This document shows positions 15,458-20,701 of a DNA stretch of 20,701 nt, in pieces. The stretch comes from JABDBK01 sp964453575 (GTDB lineage Bacteria > Pseudomonadota > Gammaproteobacteria > DSM-16500), in NCBI GenBank assembly GCA_964453575.1, contig CAYVRW010000038.1, forward strand, positions 1 to 20,701. Direction: 5' to 3'. Positions within the stretch are counted from its first letter, which is position 1, and each line of letters opens with the position of its first letter. Position numbers and translations under genes: made by a program. The notes beneath the pieces were generated by a model. It was given only the letters and a program-made list of their open reading frames with translations. It did not search any database and was not told where the DNA came from.

Positions 15458-16108
15458 TTATAAATTAAATTCTAATCCCACAACAAGTAGGTTAACTGCA
15501 GGCACTTCAACTCCATGAGTAACAGTAGTATAACCGCTTACGTACATCCATTGTGCTGCAATGCTCCAGGAAGAATTTAAGTGATATTCCGCACCGCTGC
15601 CCCCAATAAAACTTAAACCATTTAAATCGAGATTATTGTTATGCTCGTCTTGACCACGAAATTTAACGTCACGGTATGCGGCGCCCGCTTTGAAAAAAAC
15701 ATCGAATTTGTTAATAGGAAGTATGAATTTTCCTGCCGAATAAACTAACCAATTTGATATATTATCCGTTCCTGTAATGGTGATGTTAGGAACCGTATTA
15801 ATAATATATTTGGCGCTCACTTGTGGAAGTACCATTCCACCCATTTCAACGCCTATACAACGGTTAAACAGATAGCCAACATCCATGCCATAGGTAAATC
15901 CGCCGCGGCCATTTTTGAAATTATCAAAATTTAAACTGAAGTTTGGAACTACGATAGAAGGAAAAAGACCTGAATTCAGCCAATTAGTGCTGGCATAACC
16001 AACATTTCCATCTATATAAAAAACGTTGTTGCTGTTATCAGCCAAAACATCATCCATTGCAGTTAATACTAATACTACAACAATGAATCGATATATGTTT
16101 TTTTTCAT
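15458..16108 (-). CDS. Outer-membrane beta-barrel protein
   Basis: A 216-aa protein with a signal peptide (MKKNIYRF, hydrophobic VVVLVLTAM, cleavage likely after VLA at about residue 23) and a mature part of alternating hydrophobic strands and Gly/Asn turns: YIDGNVGYAS, FTYGMDVGYLF, IGVEMGG, FFKAGAAYRD, GGSGAEYHL, WSIAAQWMYVSG, and the terminal strand NLLVVGLEFNL. This is the pattern of a small eight-strand OMP_b-brl/OmpA-like barrel in the outer membrane, a family common in Legionella and Coxiella relatives. AAGGAAG precedes the ATG by about 5 nt. It follows the small exported protein gene on the same strand. A role in adhesion or permeability is possible but cannot be read from the sequence. 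Confidence 0.88.
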   Translation of the reverse strand: MKKNIYRFIVVVLVLTAMDDVLADNSNNVFYIDGNVGYASTNWLNSGLFPSIVVPNFSLNFDNFKNGRGGFTYGMDVGYLFNRCIGVEMGGMVLPQVSAKYIINTVPNITITGTDNISNWLVYSAGKFILPINKFDVFFKAGAAYRDVKFRGQDEHNNNLDLNGLSFIGGSGAEYHLNSSWSIAAQWMYVSGYTTVTHGVEVPAVNLLVVGLEFNL

Positions 16109-16210
16109 CGTTCTTCCTTTTTCAGCGCATAGTCTTCAACTCTCCCCATTCAACAAAAAACGTTGGAGGGAAGAGGGACTTTCTACAAGGTCAGGGCTTT
16201 AAAAGCGACC

Positions 16211-16759
16211 TTATTGTTTTTTAGTGAGTACACAATGGATAGGTACAGGTCGTCGACTTTCTGTATCATTGAGCGAAACAGCATTACCATCTACATTGAT
16301 TTGACCTTTTATCATTTTAAGTGTTAATAAACCCACATCTGTTTCAATAGCAGAGTTAGCTGAATTAACTTTGTATACATTTATATTTTTCATAATAAGT
16401 TCGGACCCGTCTGCATTCCATTCGACCGAACTATGCATATAATCATTATATTCCTCGCGCGATTCCGTAGTTACTTTAAATCCCGAGCCAATTCTGTAGT
16501 CATTACCATCTAGAGTGATGACATAATCGTCATTCTCGATAACTGTCGTCAAGGTCGGGCCATCATTGCAATTCATGAGCCATGTACCTGAAAAGTCGGT
16601 GTATGTGCGATGAGCTTGCTTAGTAGATTTGAGTGTTTTCACAGTTGAAGGCATGACCGAGTCATGTCTTGTTATTAATTTATCGATGAAGTTGGCGGCA
16701 AAAACGGAACTTGCGAAACTGCTTGTAACTAATAATATAGCTATTGATTTCTTATTCAT
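16211..16759 (-). CDS. Small exported protein of unknown function
   Basis: I place the start at 16759 (182 aa): the protein then opens with MNKKS, a hydrophobic core and a clear signal-peptidase site VFA-A at residues 19-22, and GGAG lies 9 nt upstream. The longer frame to 16813 adds 18 residues that would spoil the signal peptide. The mature part begins with a basic linker, then a beta-rich domain opening FSGTWLMNCNDGP and ending with PIHCVLTKKQ; its two cysteines may pair in the periplasm. The FSGTW start and size recall lipocalin-like small periplasmic domains, but no family is identified. It is upstream of the beta-barrel gene on the same strand with a 102-nt gap, so both may serve the envelope. 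Confidence 0.85.
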   Translation of the reverse strand: MNKKSIAILLVTSSFASSVFAANFIDKLITRHDSVMPSTVKTLKSTKQAHRTYTDFSGTWLMNCNDGPTLTTVIENDDYVITLDGNDYRIGSGFKVTTESREEYNDYMHSSVEWNADGSELIMKNINVYKVNSANSAIETDVGLLTLKMIKGQINVDGNAVSLNDTESRRPVPIHCVLTKKQ

Positions 16760-16868
16760 CCTTAAAATCTCCATATTAAAATCTAACACTTGATAAATAT
16801 AATTCGCCGTCAAGACTATATGCGGAGGACAAAAAGATCAAGTAATATTTCTATAGCGAAGTTAGAAC

Positions 16869-16903
16869 GTCTAGTATAGACTAGCCTCTTTTTTCCTTAT
16901 AAT
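16869..16903 (+). promoter_or_regulatory. Possible promoter and operator of the F-box gene
   Basis: A perfect -10 box TATAAT (16898-16903) lies 19 nt upstream of the F-box protein start. No good -35 is seen at the usual distance. Instead a 13-bp palindrome, GTCTA-GTA-TAGAC (16869-16881), occupies the -35 region and might bind an activator. AAAGGA (16911-16916) is the ribosome site. Confidence 0.5.
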
Positions 16904-16922
16904 ACTTATAAAAGGACGTAAT

Positions 16923-17747
16923 ATGTTTAGAAAATTACCTAATGATTGTCATCTCCATACGTTCTCATTTCTTTCTTCACCCGACATCTGCCTTTTAAAA
17001 ACTGTTAATAAAGAAACAAAAGAATTAACCTCAGAGCAAAGTATATGGAAAGATCTTTTAGAAAATGAATTTGGTTTTTCTCTTCCAGAGGAAAGGCAAG
17101 ATCCTGAGAATAGTTATAAAGAATTAAAGCGATTATATGCAGAGGAACGAGCCAGAGCTAGTAGTTTTGAACAGAAACAAATTAAAGAAAAATTACGATA
17201 TTATCAAGGTGAAGGTTATTTAGAACAATTAGATAAATTAAAATCTAACTTAGATGAGCTTTATTTAGAAATCGCAGTTAAATTTAATTTAACCGTTTTA
17301 ATGCGCCATTTGCTAGCAAATAATAAAAACCAAATAGTACTAAATAGCTTATTAGTTGAAGCATGTATTTCTCTAAATTTAGGTTTAGTTCAAACATTAA
17401 TTACGTTGGGAGCTGATGTAAATGGTCAGGCAATCTTCTGTGATAACCTTTGCTCACCACTTTGTTTAAGCTATGCGGTTTTACTTGGTTGGAATTTTCC
17501 AGAAAAAGGAAAAGAAATAATTAAATATTTATTACAAAAGTCTGCTGATGTTGATGTGACATTTCCTCCTAGTCCAGTGGAGACAGCAACAACATCTACA
17601 GATCAATCTATTACTGTGCGGGAAATGTGTAGAAGAATACTATCTGAAGAAATGCCTCCAGCTAAAAAACAACTACTCGATTTAATTATCTCCGCACCAA
17701 AACTAACGCCTGATGAACCGCCAACAAAAAAAATGCGTGTCTATTGA
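16923..17747 (+). CDS. F-box and ankyrin-repeat protein, putative ubiquitin-pathway effector
   Basis: A 274-aa protein with a eukaryotic F-box at residues 2-46 (LPNDCHLHTFSFL, then DICLLKTVNKETKEL, then IWKDLLENEFG), a charged helical linker (60-115) and ankyrin-type repeats at about 118-212 (NLTVLMRHLLANN, LNLGLVQTLITLGADVNG, GKEIIKYLLQKSADVD). Bacterial F-box proteins bind host Skp1 and recruit the SCF ubiquitin ligase; the F-box plus ankyrin layout is that of Legionella AnkB. Unlike AnkB, no C-terminal CaaX is present; the end is PPTKKMRVY, weakly basic. The ribosome site AAAGGA stands 6 nt before the ATG. It is a single gene, divergent from the exported protein gene to its left and convergent with the toxin-antitoxin pair. 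The ankyrin part would select the host target; that target is unknown. Confidence 0.88.
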   Translation: MFRKLPNDCHLHTFSFLSSPDICLLKTVNKETKELTSEQSIWKDLLENEFGFSLPEERQDPENSYKELKRLYAEERARASSFEQKQIKEKLRYYQGEGYLEQLDKLKSNLDELYLEIAVKFNLTVLMRHLLANNKNQIVLNSLLVEACISLNLGLVQTLITLGADVNGQAIFCDNLCSPLCLSYAVLLGWNFPEKGKEIIKYLLQKSADVDVTFPPSPVETATTSTDQSITVREMCRRILSEEMPPAKKQLLDLIISAPKLTPDEPPTKKMRVY

Positions 17748-17810
17748 CAGAGGAATCTATCAAGCGGCATTGCAGAGTTTTATCGGATCTAAGAGGTATT
17801 TTAAAAAATT

Positions 17811-18131
17811 TTATAAACTTTCTAAACGTTGTAATGTATCAGGAAATTTTCTTACCATTAAAATAAGCGCTGTCGCTTGATCATTGGGCTTCGTTTCTCC
17901 ATGTTCCCATTTTTCCAGGGTTCGTATTGAAACTCTTAGTTTCAAAGCAAATACCGCTCGGGACATATGTAATTTCTCTCGGGTATCAAGAATGATGGCG
18001 GCACTAATTTTAGGTAATGGTTTAGGGGATATTTTATGGGTGCGCAGCGTTATTTTTCCTGCTTTGTGTGCTTTCGCCTCCAGAATGCCTTTTTTGAGTT
18101 CTTTAAATAAACTGCGTTTTTTTGCGTTCAT
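17811..18131 (-). CDS. HigA2/NadS-like antitoxin, helix-turn-helix protein
   Basis: A 106-aa DNA-binding protein, second gene of a toxin-antitoxin pair. The C-terminal half is an XRE-type helix-turn-helix: the recognition region reads MSRAVFALKLRVSIRTLEKWEHGETKPN, split as helix MSRAVFALKLRV, turn, and helix SIRTLEKWEHG, typical of HigA2/NadS antitoxins. The N-terminal half is basic. I use the ATG at 18131; a TTG at 18140 would lengthen it by 3 residues. The toxin stop (18134-18136) lies 2 nt before this ATG, so translation is probably coupled. The protein should neutralise the upstream toxin and repress their shared promoter at the palindrome 18457-18479. Confidence 0.9.
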   Translation of the reverse strand: MNAKKRSLFKELKKGILEAKAHKAGKITLRTHKISPKPLPKISAAIILDTREKLHMSRAVFALKLRVSIRTLEKWEHGETKPNDQATALILMVRKFPDTLQRLESL

Positions 18132-18133
18132 GA

Positions 18134-18445
18134 TTACCAATTCTCCAACATTAATTTCAGTTGCTTCTTTTCTTTAGCAGATAAATCAACGACTTCATTT
18201 TTGGCGTAAAGTGTAAAAAAATAAACCTGATCATCTGCTAATTTTATATAGTAAATAATTCGTATCCCACCGCGTTTTCCTTTTTTATCTAGGCTCCAGC
18301 GTAGTTTACGAAGTCCACCAGTGCCTTGTATTAAATCCCCTGCTTCGGGTTGCTCGATGAGAAAGTTTTGTAATTCTCTATATTCATCATCTTTCAGGTA
18401 GTCGAGCAGGCGTTTTGTAAATCCTGTAGTTTCAATAAAAATCAT
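18134..18445 (-). CDS. HigB2/RelE-family toxin
   Basis: A 103-aa toxin of the RelE/HigB2 group, which cleave mRNA on the ribosome. Family marks are the opening ETTGFTKRLLDYLKDDEY, the central EAGDLIQGTGGLRKLRW and RGGIRIIYYI, and the late LYAKNEVVDLSAKEKK. The basic residues R and K of the central strand and the Tyr pair are the usual active-site surface. Length is standard. AAGGAT lies about 6 nt before the ATG. The toxin comes first and the antitoxin second, the higBA order. The module is a stability or stress-response element and a typical passenger of accessory regions. It looks intact. Confidence 0.92.
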   Translation of the reverse strand: MIFIETTGFTKRLLDYLKDDEYRELQNFLIEQPEAGDLIQGTGGLRKLRWSLDKKGKRGGIRIIYYIKLADDQVYFFTLYAKNEVVDLSAKEKKQLKLMLENW

Positions 18446-18456
18446 TTTATATCCTT

Positions 18457-18484
18457 ATTATACCCTAAAAGGGTATAATTGCAA
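18457..18484 (-). promoter_or_regulatory. Toxin-antitoxin promoter with palindromic operator
   Basis: Perfect arms ATTATACCCT (18457-18466) and AGGGTATAAT (18470-18479) around AAA form a 23-bp operator. On the - strand TTGCAA (18484-18479) and TATAAT (18462-18457) lie 16 nt apart and give a good promoter whose spacer is covered by the operator. Binding of the antitoxin or complex would block RNA polymerase, the usual autoregulation of these modules. Confidence 0.8.
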
Positions 18485-18672
18485 GTATAGTTAATATGCC
18501 GCGCGTTTATGCCAGAGCATTGCAGTTTGGAATTGAGATGGGAATATTTAGGTAATCGGAGAAATAAAAAATTGCTTTTTAATTTTTAACTGTTATTATC
18601 TACTATAATTCATAATACACTTAGAGTAAATACTAAGTTTGTGCCAATAAATCCCCCTATCCCAGATTTATG

Positions 18673-18700
18673 TTGACAAAAAAGTAACCTTCTATATTCT
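18673..18700 (+). promoter_or_regulatory. Predicted sigma-70 promoter for the 18738 gene
   Basis: TTGACA (18673-18678), a 16-nt spacer and TATTCT (18695-18700), 37 nt upstream of the ATG at 18738. AGGGAA a few nt before the ATG is the ribosome site. Confidence 0.65.
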
Positions 18701-18737
18701 CGCTTTCTCAAAATTATTAATATAGGGAATTAAAATA

Positions 18738-19325
18738 ATGAAATTACTAGCCAGTATTATTGTTATCGCTATTACAGCCGCGATCAGTTTATTTTCTGTT
18801 TCAAGAAGTGAAAATATAAAACAACCTGAGGTGCATCATTCTAAGCATGTAGAAAGAATAGCTCATAAAACTTCCGTTTCGAAGACTGAGAATAAGCCAT
18901 CGGTGCCAGAGAACCGTCCACCCTCGCTAGAAAAATTAGCCGGTCATATCAATAAAGAATATGGAATTCGCGAGGATATTTTAAGATACATTGAAAGAGA
19001 GATACCAAATAATGAAATGGCTAAAAAAGCAGCTATTAAATATGCTCAAAGGTTGAATTTTATTTATTATAAAGCCACTAAAGAAGAAGCTATGAAAGTA
19101 ATCAAGCAACAATGGATTACTTTAAAATGCCTTCGTTATGCCCTAAAAACCGATAAACCTTTATCAATAACAGATGGGATAGATAACTTAATGAATAATA
19201 CTCCCGAGAGGGATAAACATATTTGGGACATTGATCAATCTTATTTTGGTTGGAAAGCAATAGGGGGATTTCGATCAATGTCGGAGGAAGAATTAAAAGA
19301 AATATGTGAAGCGGGGAATTACTGA
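18738..19325 (+). CDS. Membrane-anchored or exported protein of unknown function
   Basis: A 195-aa protein. Residues 1-23 are a signal peptide or signal anchor (KLLASIIVIAITAAISLF); no lipobox is seen. A polar, Pro-, His- and Lys-rich linker (about 25-68) follows, then a helical domain (70-195) with YAQRLNFIYYKAT, WITLKCLRYALK and a C-terminal IDQSYFGWKAIGG stretch. The family is not recognised; the layout is that of a periplasmic domain on a tether. Its stop codon overlaps the next start (TGATG at 19323-19327), so the two products are probably made together and may interact. Confidence 0.8.
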   Translation: MKLLASIIVIAITAAISLFSVSRSENIKQPEVHHSKHVERIAHKTSVSKTENKPSVPENRPPSLEKLAGHINKEYGIREDILRYIEREIPNNEMAKKAAIKYAQRLNFIYYKATKEEAMKVIKQQWITLKCLRYALKTDKPLSITDGIDNLMNNTPERDKHIWDIDQSYFGWKAIGGFRSMSEEELKEICEAGNY

Positions 19326-19611
19326 TGAAAATAATCATTTTTTTATTAGGATTTTTGCTAACTTCATTTTCGTTTGCAGATCCTGATCCCTTTCCAAACA
19401 ATACGCCCGGTATATTTATATTTCATATCAGTGGTATCAATACGAAAGCAATAGATGCATTTAAGAATTTAGAAGCGTTAGAAACCCATTTTATGGTAAA
19501 GCTTATGGTGGTATAGCAACAAACATAAATAACGGATGTAAAATACCGGATTATATGTTGACAGATAACAAAACAAAAGTAGTGTTAGGCACATTTCTTT
19601 TTAATAGGTAA
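19325..19611 (+). pseudogene. Short exported protein gene, interrupted by a frameshift
   Basis: The frame opens at 19325 with a clear signal peptide (MKIIIFLLGFLLTSFSFA, cleavage before DPDPF) and runs only to a stop at 19516 (63 codons). Moving back by one base at the four-T run 19489-19492 gives a continuous reading with YGKAYGGIATNINN, NGCKIPDYMLTDN and VVLGTFLFNR to a stop at 19609-19611. The full product would be about 95 aa. The end then sits 7 nt before the helicase start. It could be a lost T (a decayed gene or a sequencing error) or a slip on TTT codons. The shift is directly visible; that the two parts once formed one protein is inferred from the sensible sequence of both. Confidence 0.65.
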
Positions 19612-19618
19612 GCCAGTT

Positions 19619-20701
19619 ATGCAACAAGAAGAAGCTTTTAATTTATTAAAAATGGGAAAAAATATTTTTCTCACCGGCGCCGCAGGTGCTGGTAAAACGT
19701 ATTTGTTAAATAAATATATTAACTACCTTAAAGAAAATAATGTAAGTGTAGCAGTCACTGCATCGACAGGAATTGCTGCAACTCATTTACATGGCACAAC
19801 CCTGCATTCCTGGTCTGGAATAGGCGTGAAAGACCATATCACCAAGAAAGATCTGGAAAAATTTCTAACCAAAGATCGTATAAAACGTAATTATAAAAGA
19901 ACTAAAGTGTTAATCATTGATGAAATTTCCATGTTGCATAAACATCAACTAGATATGGTGGATTCAATCGCTCGTTATATTCTCAATTGCGATCAAGCCT
20001 TTGGTGGTATTCAAGTTGTGCTATGCGGTGATTTTTTTCAGTTACCACCGGTTTCCTCGGGTTCATCGACAGAGGAAATCCAGTTTGCTTTTGAATCCCT
20101 CGTCTGGAAGAGTGGGGATTTCCATGTCTGCTATTTGCATGAGCAACATCGTCAAGTTAATGATCCATTGCTAGCTATTTTAAATGATATTCGCAACGGT
20201 ACGGCAGGAGAGCATACAAAAGTTCCTTTGCGTACGCGTTACAAAAAAGAACCTCAAGGCACTACAAGGCCAACAATATTATATTCACGTAATATCAATG
20301 TGGATAATATTAATGAACAGGAGCTTACAAATATTCGCCAACAGGAAAAAATATTTAAGATGACAACAAACGGTTTTGGTCTTGTGGTGGAAGGATTAAA
20401 AAAAAGCTGTCTTGCCTTAGAGCAATTAAAATTAAAAATTGGCGCAGAAGTCATGTTTATTAAAAATGACATTTCAAATAGGTATGTGAATGGCACTCGC
20501 GGTGCTGTGATTGGTTTTGAAAAAAACGAAGGTTGGCCTATTGTTAAAACATTCGATAATGAAATCATAACCGCATGCCCAGAAGAATGGAAATATGAAG
20601 ATAATGGTATTGTGCGCGCGACTATCACACAGGTTCCGCTGCGTCTTGCGTGGGCGATTACTATTCATAAAAGTCAAGGCATGACATTGGATGCAGCGGA
20701 A
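19619..20701 (+). CDS. Pif1/RecD-like ATP-dependent DNA helicase, N-terminal part
   Basis: An open frame of 361 codons with no stop up to the right edge, so the gene is partial. It begins MQQEEAFNLL and shows superfamily 1B helicase motifs: Walker A GAAGAGKT (residues 20-27), motif Ia with TASTGIAAT (48-56), Walker B IIDEIS (99-104), motif III GDFFQLPPV (137-145), a Q-H-R region LHEQHRQV and, at the edge, motif VI region AITIHKSQGMTLD. This is a Pif1-like protein as found in many bacteria and in large viruses, which unwinds DNA 5' to 3' and acts on G-quadruplexes or stalled forks. The ATG at 19619 has AGG about 10 nt upstream, overlapping the end of the frameshifted gene. Large tracts on the - strand here are only antisense frames. 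Confidence 0.93.
   Translation, partial: MQQEEAFNLLKMGKNIFLTGAAGAGKTYLLNKYINYLKENNVSVAVTASTGIAATHLHGTTLHSWSGIGVKDHITKKDLEKFLTKDRIKRNYKRTKVLIIDEISMLHKHQLDMVDSIARYILNCDQAFGGIQVVLCGDFFQLPPVSSGSSTEEIQFAFESLVWKSGDFHVCYLHEQHRQVNDPLLAILNDIRNGTAGEHTKVPLRTRYKKEPQGTTRPTILYSRNINVDNINEQELTNIRQQEKIFKMTTNGFGLVVEGLKKSCLALEQLKLKIGAEVMFIKNDISNRYVNGTRGAVIGFEKNEGWPIVKTFDNEIITACPEEWKYEDNGIVRATITQVPLRLAWAITIHKSQGMTLDAAE

Noticed and set aside
16760..16813. N-terminal extension of the exported protein to 16813
   Set aside because: It places 18 residues ahead of a well-formed signal peptide, and GGAG stands at the right distance before the ATG at 16759.
17811..18140. TTG at 18140 as the antitoxin start
   Set aside because: GGAG would lie only 2 nt before it. 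The ATG at 18131 gives better spacing and avoids overlap with the toxin stop.
20254..20677. Open frames on the - strand near the right edge
   Set aside because: They are antisense to the Pif1-like helicase frame, whose motifs are clear and continuous.

Overview
The window is AT-rich and dense with accessory genes. Several predicted proteins look built to work inside a eukaryotic cell: an F-box/ankyrin protein, a very large TPR protein ending in a eukaryotic-type protein kinase domain and starting with an N-myristoylation-like motif, a protein ending in a CaaX prenylation box, and a YopT/C58-like cysteine protease candidate with a membrane segment. This mix, together with Gram-negative envelope proteins, good Shine-Dalgarno sites and low GC, suggests a host-associated gammaproteobacterium of the Legionellales type (Legionella, Coxiella, Aquicella, Berkiella or Rickettsiella-like). 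No rRNA, tRNA or housekeeping marker is present, so this assignment is inference.

Layout. 1-3900 (+ strand): a 70-bp palindromic repeat, then the CaaX-ending protein (162-1148), a helical protein with a thrice-repeated AW-G motif (1380-2195) and the C58-like protease candidate (2292-3866), whose last codons lie in a second copy of the repeat. 3927-7823 (- strand): a DUF1016/YhcG-type PD-(D/E)xK nuclease, a short gene-free stretch, a tautomerase, a third repeat copy, a small exported protein and an unrecognised 439-aa protein. 7886-13747 (-): the 1953-aa TPR-kinase protein, which grew by internal duplication of about 205-aa units. 13935-16759 (-): an unrecognised cysteine-rich 472-aa protein, an outer-membrane beta-barrel protein and a small exported protein. 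16923-17747 (+): F-box/ankyrin protein. 17811-18445 (-): a HigB2/HigA2-like toxin-antitoxin pair with a clear promoter and operator. 18738-19611 (+): two short exported-type genes that overlap, the second frameshifted. 19619 to the right edge (+): the amino-terminal 361 codons of a Pif1/RecD-like helicase that runs out of the window.

How it fits together. The effector-like genes are mostly separately spaced and separately promoted, as is usual for effectors of a Dot/Icm-type secretion system, and no secretion apparatus is encoded here. Targets suggested by the sequences are host kinase signalling, host ubiquitin ligase (SCF) recruitment, host lipid-modification enzymes (N-myristoyltransferase, prenyltransferases) and proteolysis. 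The dispersed palindromes, toxin-antitoxin pair, nuclease and frameshifted gene fit a plastic accessory region. Translocation, lipidation and enzymatic activity are all inferred from motifs and none is demonstrated by the sequence alone.
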